64,000 nucleotides of DNA from Streptomyces tailanensis (GCF_008386495.1 NZ_VTHJ01000017.1:62001-126000), one strand, 5' to 3'; positions 24,585 through 38,910 are shown, counted from the first letter of the stretch. The notes: generated from the letters alone by a model not told the origin. Program-made: numbers and translations.

Positions 24585-27500
24585 TCAGCGGATGCGGTGG
24601 CTCTCCAGCGGCCCCAGACACGTCGGCGTCAGCCCACCCGTGTCGATCACCAGGCGCTGCAACACCACCGTCGGGTCGACCATCCAGAACCTCAGGCGGT
24701 GCACCCCGGCCGCACGCACCACATGCCTGGTCGACGTCACGTTCACGTTGTCCGAGGTGTTGCGCGCCCACTGCTTGTTCATCAGCCCGTCGTCGGCGCC
24801 GGTGACGGCGTTGATGTCGACTGTCTGCGGGGCGTCGTCACCGAAGGACACCGCGTACCGCAGGCCGCCCGTCGCGAGCGCCGGGTTCCGTGGCGAGACA
24901 TACGCCCAGACCGTCACCTCCCCCGTCGACAGCAGACTGACCTCGTACTCCAGCCGCGGCCCGGCCCCACCCGGCGTCCGGCGCGAGGCCGTCACCGGCC
25001 ACGGGGTCATCCCCGCCCCGGTACGACCGATCCGCTCGATCCGCCGCCAGCCGACCCCCTTGGCGCCCACCGCCCGCACGTGGTGCTCCGCGTCGATCGC
25101 CACATATCCGCCGGCCTCGACGAAGCCTTTCAGCCCCCGAGGCGACGGCCTTTCCGCGACGGCCTTCACCACCACCGACACACCCGCCCCACTCACCGTC
25201 AACGACCCCTCAGCCCGGTCGCCACCCCCCGGCACCCGCGCCCAGTCCACCCGCACCCCTACCCGCACCTGCTCCTCGACCCGCCCCCGCGTCCGCTCCA
25301 CCACCAGCCATGGCACCGACGACTCGATCCGGTACGAGAAGGGCGTACACCCCCGGTTGAAGATCTCGACATACTGCTGAGGCCGGGTCTGGTACGGGCT
25401 GAACACCGGCAGCACCGCCTCCCTCGAAGCCGAGGCCGAAGCCGAAGCCGAAGCGCCGCCGGGCCACCACTCCCCCGAGTCCTCGGAACCGTCCACCGCC
25501 ACCCCCAGCTCCGCGGCCTGAGGCACCTCGATCCGCCGTACCTTGGGGAAGATCTCGTCCGGCAGCGCCACATGATCCTTCTCCGGCTGCTGCCACCCGG
25601 CATTGGGGCCGTAGCGCTCCACATCCCCGTACCCGATGTGCGGTTGCGTCTGGAAACCCCGCCACTTCCCGCCCGCGACCTGAAGATTGAAGCGATCCGC
25701 CAGCGCGAAGTCCCGCTCCAGCCCCGCCTCCGCCTCCGCCGCACAGCGATTCGCCGCCGCCCGCCCCTGCCCGGCGTACAGCAGGTTCTTGAACTCGGCC
25801 TCCCGCAACCCGTACAGGTTCGCCGTCGCCGACACCTCGTACCCCACCAGCTCGAACCACGCGTCCCGCACGCTCGCGGGCAGCCGCCGCCCCACCCGCT
25901 CGGCCCGCTTCGCCAGCGCCCGCCACTCCTCCGTGACCCGCTCCAGCTCCCGGTGGCCGAAGTAGAAGGGCGTCTCCTGGTCGTCGTAGACGATCGCGCC
26001 CTCGTCCTTCGTCGGATCCTTCGCCGCGTCCACGGTGATCCGACGGTTCAGCAACTCGGGCTTACGACGGGCCTGAAGCTGCCCGTACGCGCTCAGCACC
26101 TCGGCGATCTCCGACGCGGCCCCCGCCCCGAAGTTCTGCCGCGCGAAACCCCGCTCCCACTCCTCCAGCTCCTCCAGCCCCCAACGCCCCGGATTCCAGG
26201 CGTAGTTGAGGAAGAACTCCGTCGGCAGCTCATTCCCCTTCAGATCGCCGACGTTCGCCACCCACAACCCGTGATTGCCGTACGCATCCGCCTCGTGCAG
26301 CTGCTCCCACAGGTTCGCCAGGTTCGCCGTGTCGACCCACTTGTAGTTGCGCCCGACCCCGACATAGTCGAAGTGGTAGTACAACCCGTAACCCCCACGT
26401 CGTACGGGCTCCCCCGGGTCCGGATGCTTACGGATGTTCCCCCAGTTGTCGTCCGTGAGGACGACGGTCACATCGTCCGGCGCCCGCAGCCCCCGGTCCC
26501 AGTACCGCTGGACCTCCTTGTACAGGGTCCACACCTGCGGGGTCTCCTCCACCGGCTTCCCGGTCACCTCCGCGATGATCCGGCGCTGGGTCTCGATGAT
26601 CTCCGTCATCAGCTCGATGCCGTCGCCGTCCGGCAGACTCGTGTCGCCGTTCCCCCGCATGCCGAGCGTGACGACGCCCTCGAAGTCCTCGTCCACCATC
26701 CGACGGATGCCGTCACGCCAGTACGCCTTGATGGCGTCGGCGTTCCGCCGGTACGACCACTCCCCCGTACCCCCGTAGGGGTCCCGGCCGGGGGTCACCA
26801 CATTCCCGGCGCTGTCCCGCACCGCCGGCACCGCATGCCGGTTCCACTCCTCGATCCCCCTCATCATGGGCGCCTCGTGAGACGTGCCCATGACAACGCC
26901 GTACTCCGAAGCCCGCTTGTGGTTCTCCGGATCGTCCTCGGCGAAGGCCCGCCCCCACACCGCCGGCCAGACGTGGTTCCCCTTCAACCGGAGCAGCACC
27001 TCGAAGACCTTGGCCCAGAAGTCCGCGTTGAAGCCACCGGGAAACCCGGGCGCCTTCCCGGGCCCGAAGTACGCCGGGGCCCACGTCCCGAGCGCCGGGT
27101 TCTCGTCGTTGATGAAGATCCCCCGGTACTTCACGGCCGGCGTGCCCTGACTGAACCGGCCCGGCAGCACGTACACCGCGTCCCGGTGCACCGGCGGCAC
27201 ATCGTCCCACCAGTACCAGGGCGAGACCCCGATGCCGTACGAGACGTCGTACGCCCCGAAGATCGTGCCCCGCGGATCACTGCCCGCGACGACGAACGCC
27301 CGCTCGACCCCGGGCATCGGCCGCTCGACGACCGTCTGCAGCGAGGTCTCCCACTTGCCCCGCACCCCGCTGACATCCAGTTTTCCGGAGGCGATCAGCC
27401 CGTCGATCAGCGGACTGCGCCCGATGGTCCCGACGAGCACCGCCTCCCGAGCCACCGAGTCACCCGGCCGCGCCCCCGTCACGCGCCCGATGTCACCCCG

Positions 27501-27752
27501 CAAGTCCTCCGCGACCCGTACGACCCCGGGGTGATCCTCAGGGTCTACGACCACCGGAGCACCCACCAACGCAAACGCACCGGGCGCGGGCGAGAAGGAG
27601 ATGTACGCCCCCGAGTCCGTGGGCCGTAACGCGCCCGCTTCCCCACTCTCGTCCGCCCACGCCGCCCCCGAGAGCGTCGGCAGCGTCACCGCCCCGACCC
27701 CTGCGGCGGCTCCCGCCCCGAGAACGGCCCTGCGGCTGACGCGTCCAGACAT
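24585..27752 (-). CDS. Secreted GH115 xylan alpha-1,2-glucuronidase
   Basis: 1055 aa from ATG 27752. The N-terminus MSGRVSRRAVLGAGAAAG has a twin-arginine (Tat) signal and an AWADE cleavage region. The body matches GH115: GVSPWYWWDDVPPVHRDAVY, KYRGIFINDENPALGTWAP, TLGMRGNGDTSLPDGDG, VLTDDNWGNIRKHP and NHGLWVANVGDLKGNELPTE. A Ser-Ala repeat linker near residue 780 precedes a C-terminal beta-rich region. GH115 enzymes remove (4-O-methyl)glucuronic acid from xylan, which complements the GH10 xylanase next door. It is far longer than GH67 glucuronidases and has a different fold. Confidence 0.93.
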   Translation of the reverse strand: MSGRVSRRAVLGAGAAAGVGAVTLPTLSGAAWADESGEAGALRPTDSGAYISFSPAPGAFALVGAPVVVDPEDHPGVVRVAEDLRGDIGRVTGARPGDSVAREAVLVGTIGRSPLIDGLIASGKLDVSGVRGKWETSLQTVVERPMPGVERAFVVAGSDPRGTIFGAYDVSYGIGVSPWYWWDDVPPVHRDAVYVLPGRFSQGTPAVKYRGIFINDENPALGTWAPAYFGPGKAPGFPGGFNADFWAKVFEVLLRLKGNHVWPAVWGRAFAEDDPENHKRASEYGVVMGTSHEAPMMRGIEEWNRHAVPAVRDSAGNVVTPGRDPYGGTGEWSYRRNADAIKAYWRDGIRRMVDEDFEGVVTLGMRGNGDTSLPDGDGIELMTEIIETQRRIIAEVTGKPVEETPQVWTLYKEVQRYWDRGLRAPDDVTVVLTDDNWGNIRKHPDPGEPVRRGGYGLYYHFDYVGVGRNYKWVDTANLANLWEQLHEADAYGNHGLWVANVGDLKGNELPTEFFLNYAWNPGRWGLEELEEWERGFARQNFGAGAASEIAEVLSAYGQLQARRKPELLNRRITVDAAKDPTKDEGAIVYDDQETPFYFGHRELERVTEEWRALAKRAERVGRRLPASVRDAWFELVGYEVSATANLYGLREAEFKNLLYAGQGRAAANRCAAEAEAGLERDFALADRFNLQVAGGKWRGFQTQPHIGYGDVERYGPNAGWQQPEKDHVALPDEIFPKVRRIEVPQAAELGVAVDGSEDSGEWWPGGASASASASASREAVLPVFSPYQTRPQQYVEIFNRGCTPFSYRIESSVPWLVVERTRGRVEEQVRVGVRVDWARVPGGGDRAEGSLTVSGAGVSVVVKAVAERPSPRGLKGFVEAGGYVAIDAEHHVRAVGAKGVGWRRIERIGRTGAGMTPWPVTASRRTPGGAGPRLEYEVSLLSTGEVTVWAYVSPRNPALATGGLRYAVSFGDDAPQTVDINAVTGADDGLMNKQWARNTSDNVNVTSTRHVVRAAGVHRLRFWMVDPTVVLQRLVIDTGGLTPTCLGPLESHRIR

Positions 27753-27899
27753 GCCTCACCCCTCGACCCGAAGACGTCCGCATTTGCTCAGCGGCATGAC
27801 AAATGGTGAGGGGAGTGCACCGTGGGGACAACGGGTCGTAGGCGCCGAATACTTTCGTAACAGCCGAGTGGCCGTCAGGTTTTCAGGCACGAGTGGTCC

Positions 27900-29105
27900 T
27901 CAGGTACGGGTGACCTGGCCGCAGCCCTCGTGGTTCTGCTCCACCAGGCTCTCGCTGCGGTCGTAGGGGTCCTTGGCCGCACCCGTGGCGGGCCCACCGG
28001 TGGGCTCGCCGTCGGGGAAGACGGGGTGGAGATAGCCGTCGTAGACATCGCACTCGTTGTTGAAGGTGTCGACGGCGTACTCCCGGACCGACAGCTTGCC
28101 CTTCGTGGCGATCCATCGGCTCGGGTCGGACAGGGACAGCGTCAGGTCGCGGCGGACGATGGTCCGCGCCACGGTGTCGCCACCGTCGGGCCGCACCAGC
28201 GGGTAGACGAAGCTGTAGTCCGCGTGAACCAGAACCTGGCCCGGTTCCCCTGCGGAGTACGACATGTGTCCGCGCACCTTGACCACATCACCGGCCAGGC
28301 GCACCTCGCCCGGGTCGAAGCGGCTGAAGAGACCCACGGGGTCATGGGTCTTCGACGGCCGGCGCAGCGAGCGCCGCAGGTCGGACAGCATGTCCGGCTG
28401 CTCAGGGTCGAGCAGAGCCAGCGCCTTGTCGGGCTGCCCACCCCTCAGGACGGCCGGGTCCAGGCTGGAGGCCACCAAGAACTCTTTGGTCCGGCGCAGC
28501 GCGAGTGCCACGTCGTCCTTACTCAGCCCGGAGACGGCCTTCGCGGTCGGCACTTCGATGGCGTCCGCACCGTCGGCCCAGCGCACGGCGGGCGACCCCC
28601 GGAACGGATGCTCCGTCGTGGGCAGTCCGTCGACGTTCCCGGGTGCACTGGACGGCAGGGCCGTCTCGGCGGACAGCGGCGTCGGGGAGACATCGGACGC
28701 CGAGTCGGCAACCGGGAGCCGGTCGAGCAGCAGCGAGGGGCGTAGGGCGACTACGACGACGGCCAGGGCCAGCACCACACCGAAGGCCGACCAGAGCTTG
28801 CGGCGCCGGTCACGGGTGCCGTTGATCTCCTGCCACGCCGGGCCGGTCCGCCAGCCGGGCGGGGTCGCGGGATGCGGGTCGTGCGCCGTCTTCCCCCGCC
28901 CGCGCCACCGGCCGCCACCCTTCGCACACCGCGCCGCCTCGTCCTGCTCCCGCAGCCGCTGGGTCACCATGCGGGCCCGCGCCGACGGCTCCTTCGGCAC
29001 GGAAACGGAACCGCCCTCCTCGGCCTCCCGCAGGAACGACTCCCACTGCTCATCCGATATGGAGGCCTTCTCGTCGGGCCCATCATCGCGCGGATCGGTG
29101 TTCAC
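27900..29105 (-). CDS. Unknown membrane-anchored protein with extracytoplasmic domain
   Basis: 401 aa from GTG 29105 (MNTDPRDDGPDEKASISDEQ as translated); a longer in-frame start at 29246 gives an unconvincing Arg/Cys-rich leader. The cytoplasmic N-terminal 95 residues are charged, with EQWESFLREAEEGG. One transmembrane helix follows (about 97-117, WSAFGVVLALAVVVVAL), then a Ser/Thr/Pro linker and a 250-residue outer domain (SKDDVALALRRTKEFLVASSLD, MSYSAGEPGQVLVHADYSFVYP). The type II layout is common among Streptomyces hypothetical proteins. I cannot assign a function. Confidence 0.8.
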   Translation of the reverse strand: MNTDPRDDGPDEKASISDEQWESFLREAEEGGSVSVPKEPSARARMVTQRLREQDEAARCAKGGGRWRGRGKTAHDPHPATPPGWRTGPAWQEINGTRDRRRKLWSAFGVVLALAVVVVALRPSLLLDRLPVADSASDVSPTPLSAETALPSSAPGNVDGLPTTEHPFRGSPAVRWADGADAIEVPTAKAVSGLSKDDVALALRRTKEFLVASSLDPAVLRGGQPDKALALLDPEQPDMLSDLRRSLRRPSKTHDPVGLFSRFDPGEVRLAGDVVKVRGHMSYSAGEPGQVLVHADYSFVYPLVRPDGGDTVARTIVRRDLTLSLSDPSRWIATKGKLSVREYAVDTFNNECDVYDGYLHPVFPDGEPTGGPATGAAKDPYDRSESLVEQNHEGCGQVTRT

Positions 29106-29524
29106 GGATTCACTCTCGTAGAGAAAGGCCTCGCAGGCGGGACGGACGCGGCGACACCACCCCCCGGACAACTGTCCGGGGGATTCGAAGGGCCCACGGG
29201 ACGCACCACAGAATGAGCGGCGCCTGATCATTTCTAGGCGGGGCATGCGCAGCTCACAAGCCCTGCACAGAGCCTCAGGGAACGCGTGATCGAATCGGTA
29301 CGAAGCCGATGTCCGTCGTGCGTACGGGGTGACGGTGACAAAGTGCCCACACGGCGAAGTCCAAGGAGTCGCCGGGACACTGCGTGATCTTCCACTGGCG
29401 AGGGGACGGCCGCAAACGCGATCCGACGCGCCATCCGCTCCGCTGCCCCCGGAAACAACGGAAGGCCCGTACGACCGAAGTCGTACGGGCCCTCTCAGGT
29501 CAAGCGACCCTCAAGCGAGTGGAC
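29106..29524. other. 419-nt gap between the membrane protein gene and tuf
   Basis: No gene is supported. The right end holds the tuf terminator. The left end is the upstream region of the membrane-protein gene and contains a hairpin with arms CCCCCGGAC (29161-29169) and GTCCGGGGG (29174-29182), 56 nt before its GTG. I could not pick a convincing promoter in the rest. Confidence 0.5.
29451..29491 (-). terminator. Intrinsic terminator downstream of tuf
   Basis: GGCCCGTACGAC (29464-29475) pairs perfectly with GTCGTACGGGCC (29480-29491) around a CGAA tetraloop, and is followed on the minus strand by the T-rich TTCCGTTGTTTCC. It lies 34 nt beyond the tuf stop and should end the str operon. Confidence 0.85.
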
Positions 29525-30718
<1,194 letters not shown>

Positions 30719-30797
30719 TGGGGTCCTCCTGTGGAGTGGTTCTGTACGCCTTACTTCATCGGCGCCAGGTGATCTTTGCTGGAAAGCCCGGGCCCCG

Positions 30798-30829
30798 GGG
30801 CAAACACTCGTTTTTGCGGGTGTTTGCCC
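30798..30829 (-). promoter_or_regulatory. Hairpin in the fusA-tuf spacer
   Basis: GGGCAAACAC (30798-30807) pairs perfectly with GTGTTTGCCC (30820-30829). No T-run follows on the minus strand, so complete termination is unlikely. It may be a partial terminator, a processing site or a 3' end protecting fusA RNA before tuf. Confidence 0.5.
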
Positions 30830-30873
30830 TTCAAGGCTCCGGAGTCAAGCCTAAAGCGTGTGAACGCGGTGCG

Positions 30874-33000
30874 TTACTCGCCCTTGGCCTTCGCGATGAT
30901 CTCCTCGGCGACGTTCCGCGGAACCTCGGCGTAGGAGTCGAACTGCATCGAGTAGCTCGCGCGACCCGACGTCTTGCTGCGGAGGTCTCCGACGTAGCCG
31001 AACATCTCCGAGAGGGGCACGAGACCCTTCACGACGCGGGCACCGGCCCGCTCCTCCATGGCCTGGATCTGACCACGGCGGGAGTTGATGTCGCCGATGA
31101 CCTCACCCATGTAGTCCTCGGGCGTGGTGACCTCGACGGCCATCATCGGCTCAAGGAGCACGGGGGACGCCTTGCGCGCGGCCTCCTTGAAGGCCTGCGA
31201 ACCGGCGATCTTGAACGCGAGCTCGGAGGAGTCGACCTCGTGGTAGGCACCGTCGAGAAGCGTGACGCGGACGCCCGTCATCTCGTAGCCGGCGAGGATG
31301 CCGAACTGCATGGCCTCCTGCGCACCGGCGTCTACCGAAGGGATGTACTCCTTCGGGATGCGACCACCGGTCACCTTGTTCACGAACTCGTACGACGCGT
31401 CGCCGCCCTCGATCGGCTCGATCGCGATCTGCACCTTGGCGAACTGGCCGGTACCACCAGTCTGCTTCTTGTGCGTGTAGTCGACGCGCTCGACGGCCTT
31501 GCGGATCGTCTCGCGGTACGCGACCTGCGGCTTGCCGACGTTGGCCTCGACCTTGAACTCACGGCGCATACGGTCGACCAGCACCTCGAGGTGCAGCTCG
31601 CCCATACCACCGATGATGGTCTGGCCGGTCTCCTCGTCCGAGTGGACCTGGAAGGAGGGGTCCTCCTCCGCGAGACGCTGGATGGCGACACCCAGCTTCT
31701 CCTGGTCACCCTTGGACTTGGGCTCGATGGCGACCTGGATGACCGGCGCCGGGAAGTCCATGGACTCCAGGATCACCGGCTGCTTGTCGTCGCAGAGCGT
31801 CTCACCGGTCGTGGTCTGCTTCAGACCCATGACGGCGATGATGTCGCCGGCGCCCACCGAGTCGATCTCCTCACGCTTGTTCGCGTGCATGCGGTAGATC
31901 TTGCCGATGCGCTCCTTCTTGCCCTTGACGGAGTTCAGCACGGCGGTGCCGGACTCCAGGCGGCCCGAGTAGACCCGGACGAAGGTGAGCTTGCCGAGGT
32001 GCGGGTCGCTCATGATCTTGAATGCAAGGGCGGACAGCGGCTCGTCGTCGGACGGCTTGCGCTTGACGACCAGCTCGGGGTCCTTCACGTCGTGGCCCTC
32101 GATGGCCTCGACGTCGAGCGGGGTCGGCAGGTAGCGCACGACCGCGTCGAGCAGGGGCTGGACGCCCTTGTTCTTGAACGCGGTGCCACAGAACACCGGG
32201 GTGACCGTGGTGTCGTTGGACTTGCCGGACGCGATGGTGATGCGACGGATCGCGGCGTACAGCTGCTCCTCGGTGGGCTCCTGGCCCTCCAGGTACAGCT
32301 CCATGATCTCTTCGTCGTTCTCGGCGACGGCCTCGATCAGCTTGCCGCGGTACTCCTCGGCAGCCTCGGCGTGCGTGGCCGGGATGTCGACGACGTCGTA
32401 CATCTCGCCCTTGGCGGCCTCGGCGGACCAGACCAGGGCCTTCATCGTCACGAGGTCGACGACGCCCTTGAAGTCGGCCTCGGCGCCGATCGGGAGCTGC
32501 ATGACGAGCGGCTGGGCGCCCAGGCGGTCCGAGATCATGTCCACGCAGCGGTGGAACTCGGCGCCGGTACGGTCCAGCTTGTTGACGAAGCAGATGCGGG
32601 GCACGCCGTAACGGTCGGCCTGACGCCACACCGTCTCGGACTGCGGCTCCACGCCGGCAACGCCGTCGAACACCGTCACGGCGCCGTCGAGGACGCGGAG
32701 CGAACGCTCCACCTCGACGGTGAAGTCGACGTGACCCGGGGTGTCGATGATGTTGATGGTGTGGTCGACGCCCTCGAGCGGCCAGTGACAGGTGGTGGCA
32801 GCAGAGGTGATCGTGATGCCACGCTCCTGCTCCTGCTCCATCCAGTCCATGGTGGCAGCGCCGTCGTGGACCTCACCGATCTTGTAGCTGACGCCGGTGT
32901 AGAAGAGGATCCGCTCGGTGGTGGTCGTCTTGCCCGCGTCGATGTGGGCCATGATCCCGATGTTGCGGACCCTGGCCAGGTCAAGTGAAGTGGTAGCCAT
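30874..33000 (-). CDS. fusA: Elongation factor G
   Basis: 708 aa. The G domain holds AHIDAGKTTTTERIL, the switch region QEQERGITITSA, DTPGHVDF and NKLDRTGA. Domains II-V follow, ending in GDLRSKTSGRASYSMQFDSY. It catalyses translocation and, with RRF, ribosome recycling. This is the complete canonical EF-G of the str operon, between rpsG and tuf. Confidence 0.98.
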   Translation of the reverse strand: MATTSLDLARVRNIGIMAHIDAGKTTTTERILFYTGVSYKIGEVHDGAATMDWMEQEQERGITITSAATTCHWPLEGVDHTINIIDTPGHVDFTVEVERSLRVLDGAVTVFDGVAGVEPQSETVWRQADRYGVPRICFVNKLDRTGAEFHRCVDMISDRLGAQPLVMQLPIGAEADFKGVVDLVTMKALVWSAEAAKGEMYDVVDIPATHAEAAEEYRGKLIEAVAENDEEIMELYLEGQEPTEEQLYAAIRRITIASGKSNDTTVTPVFCGTAFKNKGVQPLLDAVVRYLPTPLDVEAIEGHDVKDPELVVKRKPSDDEPLSALAFKIMSDPHLGKLTFVRVYSGRLESGTAVLNSVKGKKERIGKIYRMHANKREEIDSVGAGDIIAVMGLKQTTTGETLCDDKQPVILESMDFPAPVIQVAIEPKSKGDQEKLGVAIQRLAEEDPSFQVHSDEETGQTIIGGMGELHLEVLVDRMRREFKVEANVGKPQVAYRETIRKAVERVDYTHKKQTGGTGQFAKVQIAIEPIEGGDASYEFVNKVTGGRIPKEYIPSVDAGAQEAMQFGILAGYEMTGVRVTLLDGAYHEVDSSELAFKIAGSQAFKEAARKASPVLLEPMMAVEVTTPEDYMGEVIGDINSRRGQIQAMEERAGARVVKGLVPLSEMFGYVGDLRSKTSGRASYSMQFDSYAEVPRNVAEEIIAKAKGE

Positions 33001-33039
33001 AAGGCTTCAGTCTTCTCTCGGTCTCGATGGGGTCTGCGA

Positions 33040-33510
33040 CTACCAGCGGTAGTGCGCGAAGGCCTTGTTGGACTCGGCCATCTTGTGGGTGTCCTCGCGC
33101 TTCTTCACGGCCGCACCGAGGCCGTTCGAGGCGTCGAGAAGCTCGTTGAGCAGACGCTCGGTCATGGTCTTCTCGCGACGGGCGCGGGAGTAACCGACCA
33201 GCCAGCGCAGCGCGAGCGTGTTGGCACGACCGGGCTTGACCTCGATCGGAACCTGGTACGTCGCACCACCGACACGGCGGGACTTGACCTCAAGGGTCGG
33301 CTTGATGTTCTCCAGAGCGCGCTTCAGCGTGATGATCGGGTCGTTGCCCGTCTTCTCACGCAGGCCCTCCATGGCGCCGTAGACGATGCGCTCGGCGGTG
33401 GAGCGCTTGCCGTTCAGCAGCACCTTGTTGATGAGCGACGTGACAAGAGGAGAACCGTAGACCGGGTCGATGATGACCGGGCGCTTCGGGGCGGGGCCCT
33501 TACGAGGCAT
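33040..33510 (-). CDS. rpsG: 30S ribosomal protein S7 (uS7)
   Basis: 156 aa, MPRKGPAPKRPVIIDPVYGS to SNKAFAHYRW. It nucleates the 30S head and contacts E-site tRNA. The signature GNDPIITLKRALENIKPTLEVKS is present. It starts two bases after rpsL ends. Confidence 0.97.
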   Translation of the reverse strand: MPRKGPAPKRPVIIDPVYGSPLVTSLINKVLLNGKRSTAERIVYGAMEGLREKTGNDPIITLKRALENIKPTLEVKSRRVGGATYQVPIEVKPGRANTLALRWLVGYSRARREKTMTERLLNELLDASNGLGAAVKKREDTHKMAESNKAFAHYRW

Positions 33511-33512
33511 TC

Positions 33513-33884
33513 TTACTTCTCCTTCTTGGCGCCGTAGCGGCTGCGGGCCTGCTTGCGGTTCTTGACACCCTGGGTGTCCAGCGAACCGCGGATGATCTTG
33601 TAGCGAACACCCGGCAGGTCCTTCACACGGCCACCACGCACGAGCACGATGGAGTGCTCCTGCAGGTTGTGTCCCTCACCCGGAATGTAGGCGGTGACCT
33701 CGATCCCGCTGGTCAGACGCACACGCGCGACCTTACGCAGGGCCGAGTTCGGCTTCTTCGGGGTGGTCGTGAACACACGCGTGCAGACGCCGCGGCGCTG
33801 GGGCGAACCCTCGAGCGCGGGCGTCTTGTTCTTCTCGACCTTGTCCTGCCGGCCCTTGCGGACCAGCTGCTGGATCGTAGGCAC
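33513..33884 (-). CDS. rpsL: 30S ribosomal protein S12 (uS12)
   Basis: 123 aa from GTG 33884 (MPTIQQLVRKGRQDKVEKNK). Upstream in-frame starts would translate the regulatory leader, so the GTG is preferred. The decoding loops read TTTPKKPNSALRK and VKDLPGVRYKI, with lysines at the two sites (Lys43 and Lys88 in E. coli numbering) where streptomycin-resistance mutations occur, so the sequence looks wild type. It is the first gene of rpsL-rpsG-fusA-tuf. Confidence 0.97.
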   Translation of the reverse strand: MPTIQQLVRKGRQDKVEKNKTPALEGSPQRRGVCTRVFTTTPKKPNSALRKVARVRLTSGIEVTAYIPGEGHNLQEHSIVLVRGGRVKDLPGVRYKIIRGSLDTQGVKNRKQARSRYGAKKEK

Positions 33885-33931
33885 TACTTCTCCGGTTTCT
33901 GTGTGCCGAATGGTGAAGCTAACCCGGAACG

Positions 33932-33959
33932 TCTCCGACCCACGCGGTCGGGTGTGTCG
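33932..33959 (-). promoter_or_regulatory. Conserved leader stem-loop shared by the str and S10 operons (rpsL copy)
   Basis: This is the same 28-nt element as at 16008-16035, with one C/T difference at the sixth position from the right-hand GTGTCG end. It is 48 nt before the rpsL start and inside the predicted transcript. Confidence 0.65.
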
Positions 33960-34078
33960 AAGCTGCAAACTCCCGCCGCGAGGCAAAAGGGCGCAGATTA
34001 CGGCGGCCGCTTACGGCTCCCCCCTGTGCGGTTGAAGGCACGCACGGGAGCCAGGGCACACCCCAGGCACAAGGTCTG

Positions 34079-34107
34079 AGCGTACCTATCGCATTGCCTA
34101 CGGTCAA
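34079..34107 (-). promoter_or_regulatory. Predicted str operon promoter
   Basis: TTGACC (complement of 34102-34107) and TACGCT (complement of 34079-34084) are 17 nt apart on the minus strand, a near-consensus HrdB promoter. Transcription would start near 34072, giving an rpsL leader of about 190 nt. Confidence 0.7.
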
Positions 34108-34132
34108 AACAAATGGGCGTGCGGGGGTTTAA

Positions 34133-34160
34133 GGGCCGGGCGCGCAGGAGCGCCCGGCCC
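34133..34160 (-). terminator. Terminator downstream of the DUF1707 gene
   Basis: GGGCCGGGCGC (34133-34143) pairs perfectly with GCGCCCGGCCC (34150-34160) around GCAGGA. It begins six bases after the stop of the DUF1707 gene and separates it from the str promoter. The following T content is low. Confidence 0.65.
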
Positions 34161-34165
34161 CGGCA

Positions 34166-34705
34166 TCAGCTGCCCGAGGACACTCCCGCGATCATGAAGA
34201 GCATGAGGAAGAACGCCCAGCCGGCGACGGACAGCCACCCCAGGATGATCCCGGCCAGGGCGAAGCCCTCACCGCCCTCACCGCTGCGCCTGATCTCGGC
34301 GCGGGCGGTGTGGCCGAGGATGACGGCGGGGATGCCGGTCAGCCCCATGGTCATGGTCGTCAGCACGCCGCACACCATCGACCCGACGGCCTTGCCGTTG
34401 GTGGCCGGAGGCGGCAGGGGCACCGGCATGAAGGTTCTCGGGACGCCCGGCGGCCCCAGGACCGGCGGCTGCATCGCGGACGGCCCCTGCGGCAGGTCGG
34501 CGACGAGCAGGGACAGCTCCCCCACCGTGCGCGCCTGGTAGGCCCTCTCGATCCGCTTCTCGTACTCGTCCTGCTGGAGGCGGCCCTCACTGAAGCCGGC
34601 CCGCAGAACATCCACGGCACGCTCACGGTCGGCATGGGCCGCGAGCATCGACGGAGCACTGCTCTGCGCCTGCCACGGCATCGGCTGCCACGAAGGATTC
34701 GACAC
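34166..34705 (-). CDS. DUF1707/DUF4190 membrane protein
   Basis: 179 aa from GTG 34705, nine bases after GGGGGA; the reading frame extends upstream but without an RBS. Residues 20-85 hold a DUF1707 module (ADRERAVDVLRAGFSEGRLQ, DEYEKRIERAYQARTVGEL). After a Pro-rich linker come two hydrophobic segments of DUF4190 type (GSMVCGVLTTMTMGLTGIPA and GIILGWLSVAGWAFFLMLFM). Such proteins are abundant in Streptomyces and of unknown function. It sits alone between rpoC and the str operon, bounded by terminators. Confidence 0.85.
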   Translation of the reverse strand: MSNPSWQPMPWQAQSSAPSMLAAHADRERAVDVLRAGFSEGRLQQDEYEKRIERAYQARTVGELSLLVADLPQGPSAMQPPVLGPPGVPRTFMPVPLPPPATNGKAVGSMVCGVLTTMTMGLTGIPAVILGHTARAEIRRSGEGGEGFALAGIILGWLSVAGWAFFLMLFMIAGVSSGS

Positions 34706-34854
34706 GAGAAACACTCCCCCGGACTGGTTGTGCCTCCAATGATGCTGCAACGCACGGCCCCCGGCATTGGTTCCCGGCGACACTTCTGTCCCGGTTCTGC
34801 CACACCGGGCACACAGAGCTGCACAGGGCACACACCGGGCACCCGGGACAACGC

Positions 34855-34898
34855 CGAAGGGCGGCTCACCCCGTACGAAACGGAGTGGCCGCCCTTCG
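34855..34898 (-). terminator. Terminator downstream of rpoC
   Basis: CGAAGGGCGGC (34855-34865) pairs with GCCGCCCTTCG (34888-34898); inside it CAC/GTG and CCGT/ACGG continue the stem to an ACGAA loop. It begins about 18 nt after the rpoC stop and should end rpoBC transcription. Confidence 0.75.
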
Positions 34899-34916
34899 TC
34901 ACATCAGACGTAGGCC

Positions 34917-38816
<3,900 letters not shown>

Positions 38817-38874
38817 TATGCGTCAATCCCTCTCAGGGTTGTAAGTCATGGGGTCTGATACGGGGGTCCTGGGG

Positions 38875-38903
38875 CCGGCGGCCTTCATGACGAAGGCCGC
38901 CGG
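38875..38903 (-). promoter_or_regulatory. Hairpin in the rpoB-rpoC spacer
   Basis: CCGGCGGCCTTC (38875-38886) pairs perfectly with GAAGGCCGCCGG (38892-38903) around ATGAC. No strong T-run follows on the minus strand. It lies between rpoB and rpoC, so partial termination or RNA processing is possible. Confidence 0.55.
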
Positions 38904-38910
38904 ACTCCCG

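Noticed and set aside
34706..34916. A protein-coding extension of the DUF1707 gene to 34831.
   Set aside because: The extra residues are Cys-rich and unlike the family; the GTG at 34705 has GGGGGA at good distance.
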